Shown here: positions 1-8,880 of the stretch, one piece after another
How the letters are laid out: each line of letters opens with the position of its first letter
Position numbering within the stretch: position 1 is the first letter of the stretch
Assembly (NCBI GenBank): GCA_964650525.1
Contig: CAZYUA010000014.1
Location: forward strand, 1-64,000
Origin: UBA1413 sp964650525
GTDB lineage: Bacteria > Bacteroidota > Bacteroidia > Bacteroidales > Prolixibacteraceae
Direction: 5' to 3'
DNA: 64,000 nucleotides
The notes under the pieces: generated by a model
Databases searched by the model: none
What the model was told of the DNA's origin: nothing
Seen by the model: only the letters and a program-made list of their open reading frames with translations
Program-made: the position numbers and the translations under genes

Positions 1-49
1 CATCAGCTTCCCAAGCTGAGGGTCGCGGGTTCGACCCCCGTTTCCCGCT
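1..49 (+). tRNA. tRNA-Gly(CCC), 3' part
   Basis: Only the part from the anticodon arm to the discriminator base is inside the window. Positions 3-7 pair with 15-19 around a seven-base loop whose anticodon at 10-12 is CCC. The T arm is 25-41 with the TTCGACC loop at 30-36, and the 3' acceptor strand is 42-48 with discriminator T49. The 3' CCA is not encoded. Glycine identity follows from the anticodon and from the TTCCCGC acceptor strand usual in tRNA-Gly. The 5' half lies before base 1. Confidence 0.9.
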
Positions 50-70
50 CACTGGAAATACAGTGTTTAC

Positions 71-102
71 AGGCCTTTCAGAGATGAGAGGCCTTTTTCT
101 TT
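71..102 (+). terminator. Intrinsic terminator of the tRNA-Gly transcript
   Basis: A nine-pair stem (71-79 with 86-94, one G-T pair) encloses a six-base loop and is followed by a T-rich run (95-102). It lies 21 bases after the tRNA end and fits a rho-independent terminator for the tRNA transcript. Confidence 0.8.
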
Positions 103-284
103 GCCGCAATTTCCGGCATTTTTTTGTATATTTGCTGTGAAATGTTCTACAAATGTTGCCTATAATTTGCTTGTTTTTACGTAAGAATTCCTGATTAGGA
201 AATAAAGAATTGTCAAACAATGTAACGTTCATAAAGTACCTGTTGATTTATTTGATTTGTTCCATTATTAGTTAACTTTGAGCC

Positions 285-644
285 ATGGAAAAGAAACGTC
301 AGATTATCTATTTCAGGGATTATTTCTGGGATTTCTTTAATAGTCAGACAGAGAAAGTTAAAGATAAAATTGACTATGTTTTGTTTCTTATTACAGTAAC
401 GGATAAGATTCCAAAAAAGTTCTTCCAACTCATTACGGATTTTGAAGGACTGTATGAAATAAAGGTTGAATTTGAAAGTGACATTTTCAGAATTTTTTGC
501 TGCTTTGATGAAGGGAATATTGTGGTGCTGTTCAATGGATTTCAAAAGAAAACTCAAAAGACCCCGAAGAAGGAGATTGAAAGAGCACTGAAGATCAAAG
601 CGGAGTACTTTGAATTTAAAGAGAGAAAGGAAGAGATAAAATGA
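285..644 (+). CDS. RelE/HigB-like toxin (Gp49 / phage-derived family)
   Basis: This 119-residue basic protein has the layout of the phage-derived Gp49/HigB branch of the RelE/ParE superfamily. A beta core (FRIFCCFDEG followed by IVVLFNGFQKKTQKTPK) leads into a C-terminal lysine-rich helix (IERALKIKAEYFEF). Members are ribosome-dependent or free mRNA endonucleases that stop translation. Its stop overlaps the start of the HTH antitoxin by four bases (ATGA at 641-644), which implies translational coupling. Toxin-first order is usual for HigBA-type modules. The gene is AT-rich compared with the window and sits just downstream of a tRNA, so transfer is likely. The family call is firm; the exact target is not known. 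Confidence 0.85.
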   Translation: MEKKRQIIYFRDYFWDFFNSQTEKVKDKIDYVLFLITVTDKIPKKFFQLITDFEGLYEIKVEFESDIFRIFCCFDEGNIVVLFNGFQKKTQKTPKKEIERALKIKAEYFEFKERKEEIK

Positions 645-931
645 AAGAGTTAATGACGTTTGATGAGCATCTTGATCAGAGATATGGCAGGGTTGGCACC
701 GAAAAAAGAACTGAATTTGAGATAAAAGCCAAATCTTTTGCGATTGGTGAGATCCTCCGGGAAGCCAGAAAAGATGCGCAAATGACCCAGGAAGAACTTG
801 CACGGAAAACTGGTACCAGAAAAAGCTTTATATCCAGGATTGAGAACGGTCATAGTGACATTCAATTATCAACACTTTACAGACTGGTGGAAATCGGTTT
901 CGGGAAAAGGGTCATCCTGACAATTGGGTGA
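641..931 (+). CDS. XRE-type HTH antitoxin
   Basis: This 96-residue protein carries an XRE helix-turn-helix at about residues 45-80 (AQMTQEELARKTGTRKSFISRIENG region). It is the expected partner of the overlapping toxin at 285-644: it should bind the toxin and repress the shared promoter. The N-terminal 40 residues (FDEHLDQRYGRVGTEKRTEFE) match the toxin-binding extension found in Gp49-associated antitoxins. The start ATG at 641 lies inside the last codons of the toxin. Pairing with the toxin is inferred from the overlap and the family habit. Confidence 0.88.
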   Translation: MKELMTFDEHLDQRYGRVGTEKRTEFEIKAKSFAIGEILREARKDAQMTQEELARKTGTRKSFISRIENGHSDIQLSTLYRLVEIGFGKRVILTIG

Positions 932-1136
932 GTCGTCACAAAGTTGGATATTACCGACCTTATTAAATGAAGTCTCAGCGAAAAATTTCTGCTGAGAGCT
1001 TTATTATTTTCATATGCTTATTATAAATTATTTACACAGACATATAGAAATCAATTTTTGTGATCAATTTGTTCTATAAAATACAGAAAATATTTTACAA
1101 TAAATTAATATACAGCTATATACGAAATAATTTCAC

Positions 1137-1191
1137 CAGCTTACCAAGCTGTGGGTCGTCCCGCCTCAGTCGGGTAGTCCCGTTTCCGGCT
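1137..1191 (+). repeat. Degenerate copy of the tRNA-Gly 3' region (possible att site)
   Basis: Bases 1137-1158 match tRNA positions 4-25 with two differences in 22. After a diverged stretch that could still fold as a T-arm, 1178-1191 resembles tRNA positions 36-49 (CCCGTTTCC.GCT). The anticodon stem is retained, but the loop base changes and the altered T arm argue against a working tRNA. A partial tRNA copy about 1.1 kb downstream of the real gene, with a toxin-antitoxin pair between, is the pattern left by site-specific integration. No integrase is present. Confidence 0.5.
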
Positions 1192-1575
1192 TTTGAAAAT
1201 CAGAGAGGTGGATTGAATTCTGACGCTCTTATGTTTTTTAGTGAGACAGTTGTGAAACAATTGGTCACTCCCAGCCCTCTCCTTTAATCGATGAAATGAA
1301 AGAAGCCCTTGAGAAAATGATTAACCAAATAACAACCCACTGGATTAGACGAAATTTGCTGGCTTAAAGGGCAGAATAACAACAAAAACGACGAAATTTA
1401 TGAAGGCCATATCTGGAGCATGCAATTTCCAATGAAATTGATGAAAACCTTTTAGAGGTAAGGATGGAAGATATTGCATTTGATGTGGAGGATAATGCCA
1501 GCATGTCTTAACCCAAAATAAACCTTCAGAAGGGAGGAAAACCCAATAAATAAACGTAATATTACCATCGAGTCA
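1192..1575. other. Gene-poor stretch with coding debris
   Basis: No intact gene is visible. Short broken reading frames occur at 1299-1370 (KEALEKMINQI-like) and 1431-1511 (ISNEIDENLLEVRMEDIAFD-like, ending in TAA). They read like pieces of one decayed gene separated by stops and frame changes. I do not recognise the family. This fits the edge of an eroding island. Confidence 0.3.
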
Positions 1576-1623
1576 GTGAGACAACTAAACATTCTATGTC
1601 GAATTATTAATATTCAAACTACT

Positions 1624-4098
1624 ATGAAATTAAAAGCAACTCTTTTGGTATCGTTGCTTGCGTTGGGTGGTTCAGGCGTTTATGCCCAACTGGCGAAAAA
1701 TCCGAATAAATTTTTGGGCAATATTACCACGATGTATGCTGTCAGAAGTGATTTCAGCAATTATTGGAATCAGCTGACACCTGAAAATGAAACGAAATGG
1801 GCTTCGATAGAAGGAACCCGTGATGTTTACAAGTGGGAAACAGTGGACATTCAATATAAGTATTGCAAGGATCACAATTTTCCGTTCAAGTTTCATTGCC
1901 TAATTTGGGGCGCTCAATATCCGACCTGGTTGAACAACCTTTCCCAGAAAGAACAGTTGGAAGAAATCACAGAATGGTTTGATGTTGTTGCGAAGCGTTA
2001 TCCTGATTTGGATTATATTGATGTCGTAAATGAAGCACTTTCCGGGCATGCACCGGCACCATTTAAAAATGCTCTGGGAGGCGATGGTGCATCGGGATAC
2101 GATTGGATTGTGAAAGCATTTATCATGGCCCGCGAGCGCTGGCCTAAAGCGGTGCTTATCTACAACGATTACAATACATTCCAGTATGATACCGATCGCT
2201 TTATTGATTTGCTGAAAAAGATAGTGGCAGCCGGTGCTCCGGTTGACGCCGCAGGTTGCCAGGCGCACGACCTGAACGATATGTCAGGTGCAAGTTTCAA
2301 AACAGTTCTGGAAAAAATCCACAATCAGACAGGACTTCCTATCCTCATTTCCGAATACGACATCAATAAAGAAGATGATCAGTTACAGTTTACACGCTAT
2401 AGGGAGCAAATCCCGGTTATGTGGGAGGCTGATTATGTGGCAGGAATAACTATTTGGGGATACATCTACGGCTCCACCTGGGTTGATTATTCAGGTTTGA
2501 TCAAAAATGGAGTTGAGCGTCCCGCTTTGACATGGCTGCGTGAATATATGCTTACAGATGCCGCAATTAACGCAAAGAGTCCGTTAATGAACATTGGCGA
2601 ATATGCCTTCATCAGCGCATTGGTAAGCATGGTTGAAATCAATACCGAAGCCACCATTAAAGGAAGGGCACACAGCGAGAACGACAGCATTGCAGAAATC
2701 CAGGTTTATCTGAATGATACGCTGCTGAGCCAAAGTTCGGATTCCATGTTTGAACTGAAGTGGACGCCTTCCGTTGCTGATACCTATACCTTTACCATGA
2801 AAGTGTTGAATAGTGCCGACAGTGTCATTTTTAAAAGAAGTTGCGTGGTTAAGGCTTACAAACCTAGCACACCATTCAAAGAAGAGCCCATAGCTTTACC
2901 CGGCACACTTGAAGCTGAAGATTTCGACAACGGGGCAAATGGCGTGGCTTACAGCGATTCCGACGATAAAAATGAAGGCGGAAAATACCGGTCCGACAGC
3001 GGTGTCGATATTGACAGCGGGACCAATGGCGGATTTGTTGTTGGTTGGACTGCAAGTGGAGAGTGGCTGGAATATACGGTAAAAGTTGAAGAAGAACAGT
3101 TGATGGTTTGGTCGGCTAAGGTTGCATCAGGCTTAAGCGGGTCTGCATTCAGAATCTATATGGGCAATACCGACATTACAGGAAAAGTTTCTGTGCCGCA
3201 AACTGCCTCCAGCAGTTGGACGGTATATACAGAAGTGAAAGGCCGCACAAAGGTGGCAATGCCGGTAGGCACCTATAAATTGCGTTTGGTCATTGAGGGT
3301 TCATATTTCAATATCGACAAAATCACATTTGAAAAATCAATAGGAAATGAGATCCTTACAACCCCATATGGTAGCAAGCCAATTGCCATACCGGGTACAA
3401 TGGAGATTGAAATGTTCGACAAAGGCATTGAGGGAATTGCTTATAAGGATAACGACAGCAACAATGAAGGAGATGCCGAATTCCGCACCGATTGTGGCGT
3501 TGACATAGTCAGCGGAAATGGGGGCAGAGTTCTTGGATATACGGCAGTTGGAGAGTGGTTGCTGTACACCGTCTCTGTAGAAAACGAACAGGTTTATAAT
3601 TGGAGTGCCTATGTGTCGTCAGGGGTGACAGGTTCCGCATTCAGAATTTACATGGGCAACACTGACATTACCGGAAAAATTCAGGTTCCAAAAACCGGAG
3701 ACAATAGCTGGACTACCTATACCCAGGTTTCGGGCAAAACTTTAGTTGCATTGCCCGAAGGAACATACCAGCTCCGGTTAGCTATCGAGGGGGCAAATTG
3801 CAATATCGACAAGGTAATCTTCAGATCCGGATCAACAGGTGTTAACAGTAGGGAAAAAGCCAAATTCGCGGAAATCAAGGTTTATCCCAATCCTGCAACA
3901 GATTATCTGATAATTGAAAATCCCGGACTGGAGATAGAATCTTTTGAGATAGTCGATATGAAAGGGGAAACGGTAATTAACAGAAAGGCTTCAGAACAAA
4001 TAATTACAATAGAAACCAATAGTTTTAAACCAGGATATTATATACTGAAGATTAAGAAAGGGGGAAAGTGGGGTACTCAGTTGATTATTAAGAATTAG
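1624..4098 (+). CDS. Secreted GH10 endo-xylanase-like enzyme with Ig-like, two CBM6 and a T9SS sorting domain
   Basis: Modular 824-residue enzyme. A signal peptide (residues 1-22, ending VYAQ) is followed by a GH10 TIM barrel (about 23-315) with the acid/base Glu137 in DVVNEAL and the nucleophile Glu244 in ISEYDI. Then come an Ig-like domain (about 320-415) and two carbohydrate-binding CBM6 modules (about 420-575 and 585-735, both with the PGTLEAEDFD / PGTMEIEMFD opening). The final ~75 residues are a Por secretion (type IX) sorting domain (KVYPNPATDYL ... GYYILKI). GH10 enzymes cut beta-1,4-xylan. The upstream in-frame ATG at 1576 would put 16 polar residues before the signal peptide, so ATG 1624 is preferred. 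It is convergent with the acyl-CoA synthetase gene. Confidence 0.9.
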   Translation: MKLKATLLVSLLALGGSGVYAQLAKNPNKFLGNITTMYAVRSDFSNYWNQLTPENETKWASIEGTRDVYKWETVDIQYKYCKDHNFPFKFHCLIWGAQYPTWLNNLSQKEQLEEITEWFDVVAKRYPDLDYIDVVNEALSGHAPAPFKNALGGDGASGYDWIVKAFIMARERWPKAVLIYNDYNTFQYDTDRFIDLLKKIVAAGAPVDAAGCQAHDLNDMSGASFKTVLEKIHNQTGLPILISEYDINKEDDQLQFTRYREQIPVMWEADYVAGITIWGYIYGSTWVDYSGLIKNGVERPALTWLREYMLTDAAINAKSPLMNIGEYAFISALVSMVEINTEATIKGRAHSENDSIAEIQVYLNDTLLSQSSDSMFELKWTPSVADTYTFTMKVLNSADSVIFKRSCVVKAYKPSTPFKEEPIALPGTLEAEDFDNGANGVAYSDSDDKNEGGKYRSDSGVDIDSGTNGGFVVGWTASGEWLEYTVKVEEEQLMVWSAKVASGLSGSAFRIYMGNTDITGKVSVPQTASSSWTVYTEVKGRTKVAMPVGTYKLRLVIEGSYFNIDKITFEKSIGNEILTTPYGSKPIAIPGTMEIEMFDKGIEGIAYKDNDSNNEGDAEFRTDCGVDIVSGNGGRVLGYTAVGEWLLYTVSVENEQVYNWSAYVSSGVTGSAFRIYMGNTDITGKIQVPKTGDNSWTTYTQVSGKTLVALPEGTYQLRLAIEGANCNIDKVIFRSGSTGVNSREKAKFAEIKVYPNPATDYLIIENPGLEIESFEIVDMKGETVINRKASEQIITIETNSFKPGYYILKIKKGGKWGTQLIIKN

Positions 4099-4145
4099 AG
4101 GCACACAGATAAATAGTACTCATGGATACTCCGGACTTGCCGAAG

Positions 4146-6059
4146 TCAGGAAATCTTGTACATATTTTTAATTGCCGCCTCATTGACGGGGTTCACGATA
4201 TTTTTAGCTTCCGGGGTATAGGCATATCCGATCTTCTCCTCGTAGAAGGCAACCACTTTTGAACGGACCATCTTTCCTGTACTGTTCACCATCCCATTGT
4301 CGATCGAGAAGGCTTCACTTACCAGGACCACTGCAGCAGGAAGCCACCTGGAAGGAAAAAGATCATCGTTTTTTCCCCCCGGTTTGTACTGGTTGATGAC
4401 CGATTCAATTTCGAGCAATACCGCTTTGACAAATCCGGGATCAGAAACAGGAATGCCCTGGCTCCTGGCCCATCTTTCCAGGGCTTCCTTATTGGGTACA
4501 AGTAGGGCTGTGGTATACTTATTCTGGTTGTTATAAAGCATCAGCTGGTCTATGTAGGGTGACCGGTCGGTTATGGTTTCTTCGATCCCTTCCGGGCTGT
4601 ATTTTTCCCCATCGTCGGAAATAAGCAGGCTTTTAAACCTTCCCAGCACATACAGAAAGCCATCCTGGTCGATATATCCCATATCCCCGGTATAGAGCCA
4701 GCCATCCCGGATGGTCTCACGGGTGGCTTTGTCGTTCTTCCAGTACCCTTTCATCACATTCTCGCCACGAATGACAATCTCTCCTTTTTCTCCGGCAGGA
4801 AGCTCATGGCCATCGTCATCACAAATCTTCAGGTCAAGCGGCTTTACCAGGATTCCGGATGAACCCAGCTTGTGACTGGCTTCGGTATTGCCTGAGATGA
4901 CGGGTGAAGCCTCTGATAATCCATAGCCCTGGTATATCGGGATCCCGATGGCATAAAAAAACCGTTGAAGTTCAATATCAAGCAAAGCCGCCCCGCCAAA
5001 GAAAAATTTCAGCCTCCCCCCGAAACTGGCCCTGATTTTTTTAAACAGAATCAGGTCGAACAATTGGTAAAGCGGCTTGAGCATTATCTTCCATCCCTTA
5101 CCACGATCCCACCCGATGCCGTTATAGATATAAGCAATCCGGAGGGCCTGTTTAAATAGACCCTCGATGACCTTTCCCTTTTCCCTGATTCCTTTTTCGA
5201 TTCCTTTGCGAAGGTTTTTAACCAGGGTGGGAGCACTGAGAAGGAAAACCGGCCGGATTTCCCGGATGTTGCCCGGAATGTTTTTGAGGCTGTCGAGGTA
5301 TGACTTACCTGATTGGACTGCCGCCAGACTCGAACCGGTCGACATGAGAATAAACAAACCTACGGTGTGGGCAAAAGAATGATCCCACGGCAGAATCAGC
5401 AGGGTACTCCACCACTCCGGCACATCCATCAGTGTCAGCGTTTGCTCTATGTTGGCTGTATAGTTCCTGTGCGTGAGAATGATCCCTTTCGGATCGGCCG
5501 TAGTTCCCGAAGTATAGCAAATGTTGGCATAATCATCAGGCCCTATATGGCCGACCACCTCCATGAATCTGTCAAAGTGGTCATGCAGATATTCTTCCCC
5601 CACCTTCCTGATTTCCCCAAGGAATAGTTCATCTTTTTCATAGCTTTCCTTCGGGTCCAGGAGAATCACCTTTTCAAGACTCCTGATTTCCTTCTTTATG
5701 GCATTGACTTTAGGAAGCTGGTTCCGCGAAACGATAACCATTCTCGCCCCGGAATGCTCCAGCCTGAACCTGAGGTCAGCGCCCTCCTTTAGCAGAATGG
5801 AGAGGGGAACATTCACAGCCCCGGCATACAACACTCCCAGTTCACTGATCACCCAATCGGTACGAGATTCGGAAATCAGCGCAAGACGGTCCCCCTTTTT
5901 TACCCCCAGGGCTATTAACCCGGCAGCAACCTGGTATACCTGCTCCTTCGTTTCCCTGAAGGTGGTAGCTTCGTACTTGTCTGTCTTCTTTTCAAGAAGA
6001 TAAGGATTGTCCGCAAACTTTTGGGCACTGCTCTCCAGAAGTTGAACGATGGTTTTCAT
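4146..6059 (-). CDS. Long-chain fatty acid-CoA ligase (AMP-forming)
   Basis: 637-residue AMP-dependent synthetase of the long-chain acyl-CoA ligase (FAA1-like) group. It activates fatty acids to acyl-AMP and then to acyl-CoA, probably at the inner face of the cytoplasmic membrane. The phosphate-binding signature YTSGTTADPKG is at about residues 182-192, the adenine region GYGLSEASPV near 380 and the hinge region YTGDMGYIDQDGFLYVLGR near 450. Length and motif order are normal for the family. The gene stands alone on the minus strand, convergent with GH10 and divergent from the small lipoprotein at 6555. Chain-length preference cannot be read from sequence. Confidence 0.92.
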   Translation of the reverse strand: MKTIVQLLESSAQKFADNPYLLEKKTDKYEATTFRETKEQVYQVAAGLIALGVKKGDRLALISESRTDWVISELGVLYAGAVNVPLSILLKEGADLRFRLEHSGARMVIVSRNQLPKVNAIKKEIRSLEKVILLDPKESYEKDELFLGEIRKVGEEYLHDHFDRFMEVVGHIGPDDYANICYTSGTTADPKGIILTHRNYTANIEQTLTLMDVPEWWSTLLILPWDHSFAHTVGLFILMSTGSSLAAVQSGKSYLDSLKNIPGNIREIRPVFLLSAPTLVKNLRKGIEKGIREKGKVIEGLFKQALRIAYIYNGIGWDRGKGWKIMLKPLYQLFDLILFKKIRASFGGRLKFFFGGAALLDIELQRFFYAIGIPIYQGYGLSEASPVISGNTEASHKLGSSGILVKPLDLKICDDDGHELPAGEKGEIVIRGENVMKGYWKNDKATRETIRDGWLYTGDMGYIDQDGFLYVLGRFKSLLISDDGEKYSPEGIEETITDRSPYIDQLMLYNNQNKYTTALLVPNKEALERWARSQGIPVSDPGFVKAVLLEIESVINQYKPGGKNDDLFPSRWLPAAVVLVSEAFSIDNGMVNSTGKMVRSKVVAFYEEKIGYAYTPEAKNIVNPVNEAAIKNMYKIS

Positions 6060-6554
6060 AAGGTAACGTTTTTACATTACAAGTTAGAGTAAAAAGAACA
6101 GATTAATGTATAACATTTCACGGTGACAATACATAAACCCAAAATCCAAAATCTATTGAATACCTGAATATTAATCTGTTACCACCACAACATGGCTTAA
6201 ACATCAGGAGGTTTTGCTCCGGTGGCTCAGGGATTTCAAAGGAAAAAACAGAACTTTCAAATCATTAAGTCAAATTCATTAATTTTTTGACACCTCTGCT
6301 GAACAGAACGGGTTAGGCTGAAAGAACCCGACTGGTTCCTGACGCCCCCACCCTCCTTTCCACTTCCCGGTTTGCTGATATCTTCTAAATAATTCCTACA
6401 TTTATCAGGCAGATTTCGTCCTTCTACCCGGTCTGACTTGCCGGATCTCAATCTATTGCCATTTCCGTAAGCGGCACAAACCGGGAAAATGATATCAAAA
6501 CAGGTAAATCCTCCGTTTCGTGGTACCGGTCATAATAAATAATTAATTATACAG
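6060..6554. other. Intergenic region between divergent genes, nothing recognised
   Basis: About 495 bases separate the divergent acyl-CoA ligase and lipoprotein genes. Both promoters must lie here, but no clear Bacteroidota -33/-7 pair stands out. Short reading frames here have no family features. Confidence 0.4.
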
Positions 6555-7052
6555 ATGACAACAACAGCAAAAACAACCCTGACAGCTCTTTTCCTGATTG
6601 CAGGAGCTGGATGCGTGCAGGAGAAAAATGATCTTGTTCACCAGGAGGAAAAAGATCAGATCATCAGCGAAGTGAAAGCAGCAGCAGAACCCCTTATGAC
6701 AGGCTGGGCAGCCCTGGATGGGAACATTGCCATTCAAAGTTTCTCTCCCGAAATGGTTTCCTGTTACGACACCTTGCTGCTGGATTACGCTTCGTACCGA
6801 CAAAGCTGGGATGTGTACACCAGTGCCAGGAAAAGTATACAAATAACGACCATCCGGGAGGATTTTATTATCCTTACCCCTGAATTGGTCATCGATTCCT
6901 GGGTTGGCAAAGTGGAGGAAGTCATGGTAACCGGTGAGAAAGTTGTATACAACCCGATCCGGTTTACCAATCTGTTCAAAAAAGCCAACGGCGATTGGAA
7001 AATAATTTTTGCACAGAGTACCGGCATTCCTGTAACAGCAACCCCGGTATGA
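6555..7052 (+). CDS. Lipoprotein with SnoaL/NTF2-like fold (DUF4440-type)
   Basis: 165-residue protein with a lipoprotein signal (lipobox AGAGC, Cys20). The mature part reads like the NTF2/SnoaL-like superfamily: an opening helix, FSPEMVSCYD, then sheet segments with YTSARKSIQI, VIDSWVGKVEEV and FTNLFKKANGDWKIIFAQST, the last being the typical closing 'W-kI-f-h-S' strand pair. Such domains serve as small secreted enzymes or binding proteins; no catalytic role is evident here. It appears monocistronic, is convergent with the broken lipoprotein gene at 7223, and is followed by several hairpins. Confidence 0.65.
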   Translation: MTTTAKTTLTALFLIAGAGCVQEKNDLVHQEEKDQIISEVKAAAEPLMTGWAALDGNIAIQSFSPEMVSCYDTLLLDYASYRQSWDVYTSARKSIQITTIREDFIILTPELVIDSWVGKVEEVMVTGEKVVYNPIRFTNLFKKANGDWKIIFAQSTGIPVTATPV

Positions 7053-7074
7053 TGGGAAAAACCGGTAATAAACG

Positions 7075-7202
7075 GAGAGGGGAGCACCCTCTCACCCGCC
7101 TGAATGGTTCAGGTATACAGCATTTAATAAAGTCAGAAACCACCAGTGTCAAAGACCAAAGGGAAAACCCTCACCGATGGGAGTCTGATTCCCCCATTGG
7201 TG
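7075..7202. terminator. Hairpin cluster between convergent genes (candidate bidirectional terminator)
   Basis: Two good stems lie between the stop of the 6555 gene and the end of the 7223 gene: 7075-7081 with 7087-7093 (seven perfect pairs) and 7172-7181 with 7193-7202 (ten pairs, one G-T). Neither is followed by a long T-run, so termination is inferred from position and stem strength only. Confidence 0.35.
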
Positions 7203-7222
7203 GGGTGCCGGACTGCAGCAAA

Positions 7223-7809
7223 TCATGGATTCACCTCAAACACTTCGACACTCCAGTCTTCCACACCAAAATCAGGCGCTATCCGCCGGATGGCATAAAG
7301 ATTTGTACCCAAAGGATCGGTAAAGACATATCTGACTTGCTGGAAGGCATATACCAGTTCCCCGCCGTTATCCAGGACTGAAAAGGTGGGTTCATAGGTT
7401 TTGGTTACGGCCAGGTTCGCGGCATCGACCTGCAGGATGACATTATTCGTGCCCTGAGGTGTCCCAGGCTCAAAGTTGCTGCCACTGACCACAAAGAGAT
7501 GATCGCCGGCAAGGCTGAAACAAACATCGTTGATTTTCCCCTGGGGGAGCATGACTCTTCCCACTTCATCCATTGGTACCAGGATATCAGGCAGAGGACC
7601 ATAAGCAGGCAGGGGAAAAACGTGATATGATACTTTTCCCACCCGGCAACCCCCAGGGTGATCGACAGCGAAGGATCCGGGTCTACATCGGAAATGAGTA
7701 CTCTTCCTGCCAACATGGTAAGATTGTTCCGGTTTCTCTCCAGGAAATCGTCGCTGCAGGAACACGAGAAAAGCCATGCAACCAGAATGATCAGAGACAA
7801 CTGCTTCAT
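7223..7809 (-). pseudogene. Frameshifted lipoprotein with beta-propeller-like sequence
   Basis: The N-terminal half (MKQLSL ... with lipobox LFSC, then GWEKYHITF) and the C-terminal half (LPAYGPLPDILVPMDEVGRV to the end FEVNP) are in different frames. They join at the homopolymer pair 7612-7620 (GGGG followed by AAAAA on the plus strand), where restoring one base gives a continuous protein of about 195 residues. The C-terminal half (INDVCFSLAGDHLFVVSGSN, ILQVDAANLAVTKTYEP) resembles blades of a propeller. The start at 7809 is 11 bases after the stop of the outer-membrane gene, so they form one transcript. Either a real recent mutation or a homopolymer assembly error. I cannot name a substrate. 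Confidence 0.65.
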
Positions 7810-7820
7810 CTGTGTCCTTT

Positions 7821-8720
7821 TCAAAGGGATATTCTGACGCCTCCCAGCAGGTCGAGGGCCGAAACATTCTCGTACTGTTCCCTGGGAAGTTCAAGGGTGG
7901 AAGGGCCGGTTCCGTAGTCAATCTCAATTTTTCTCATTTTCGAGGCAAAGAGGGTAAAGCGCATTCCAATGGCAATGCGACGGGTCAGAACATATTCCAG
8001 TCCGGTTTCTGCGGAAGTGCCGAAACTGTTCCCGGTAACCAGGTAATAACTACCGAGGCCGTGGGCTTCATTCCGGTAAAACATCCAGCCCGCTGACAGT
8101 GCGGAGCTTATCAACATGCGGCGGTGCCGGCCTGCCGGTACGGCCGATTTTACCGAAGGGCCGGCGTAATGAATATACATGGTCTCCTTCATTTCTCCAT
8201 AGTAGAGATTCTGGCCGTCCTGCGGATCAAAAGTGGCCCACTCGTCCGCTGAAGTAGTGAAGAAACGGTATTTCACGCCGGCCCCCAATTGAGAAACAAC
8301 CGGCAAGTGTACATCAGCCGACGCTGACCACCCCAGCTTCAACTGGCGGTAATAATTGTCGGCTTCTGCCCGGGTGAATCCAAGCTTCATGACCTGACTT
8401 TTTGCTTCATCTGTACTGCCTACCAGATAAGAAGGGCCTCCTGAAAAGGAAAAATCCAAAAATCCGGGGGCAGACTCTCCTCCCGTCATCTCCGAAACCA
8501 TACCCGGCCGGATTATGGTTCTGATCTCCCGCCGTGCAATCCGGGAAACAGACCGTACTCCTCCCAGATAACATTCAAGCGAGACCGAACCAGAGCCTTC
8601 CCTGAGGATCCTCCCATGAATGGTATCCCCGCTGACCGTCACAATCCTATCCTGGCCTCCAGCCATCTGGGAAAGAAAAAGCAGGAGAAAGAAAAGGGTT
8701 AATTTCGTAACTATAGCCAT
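7821..8720 (-). CDS. Outer-membrane beta-barrel-like protein
   Basis: 299-residue protein with a signal peptide (residues 1-23, ending AGGQ). The first ~65 mature residues (VTVSGDTIHGRILREGSGSVSLE) look like a small beta domain. The rest has alternating amphipathic strands (LKLGWSASADVHLPV, MLISSALSAGWMFYR, IAIGMRFTLFASKM) and ends GGVRISL, as expected for an outer-membrane barrel. It is followed after 11 bases by the frameshifted lipoprotein, so the two probably act together at the outer membrane. No specific family is recognised. Confidence 0.65.
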   Translation of the reverse strand: MAIVTKLTLFFLLLFLSQMAGGQDRIVTVSGDTIHGRILREGSGSVSLECYLGGVRSVSRIARREIRTIIRPGMVSEMTGGESAPGFLDFSFSGGPSYLVGSTDEAKSQVMKLGFTRAEADNYYRQLKLGWSASADVHLPVVSQLGAGVKYRFFTTSADEWATFDPQDGQNLYYGEMKETMYIHYAGPSVKSAVPAGRHRRMLISSALSAGWMFYRNEAHGLGSYYLVTGNSFGTSAETGLEYVLTRRIAIGMRFTLFASKMRKIEIDYGTGPSTLELPREQYENVSALDLLGGVRISL

Positions 8721-8880
8721 ACCATTTTTTATTTCTTAGTGGCCAAAAAAAGAAAGAAATTAGTCCCGGCAAAAACGATGTTGTTACAGGTTCTGCCGGT
8801 GGATAACAGGACTAAAGGAAAGCAATCCCGGCCGGTGACCCACTCCTGATGGACCACACCGCCCCGGGAATCCGGAATCT

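Noticed and set aside
1137..1191. Second functional tRNA-Gly gene
   Set aside because: The T arm is disrupted, the anticodon loop is changed and no acceptor or D arm can be formed upstream.
1060..1287. 75-codon plus-strand frame after the toxin-antitoxin pair
   Set aside because: It runs through the degenerate tRNA copy and has no protein-like features.
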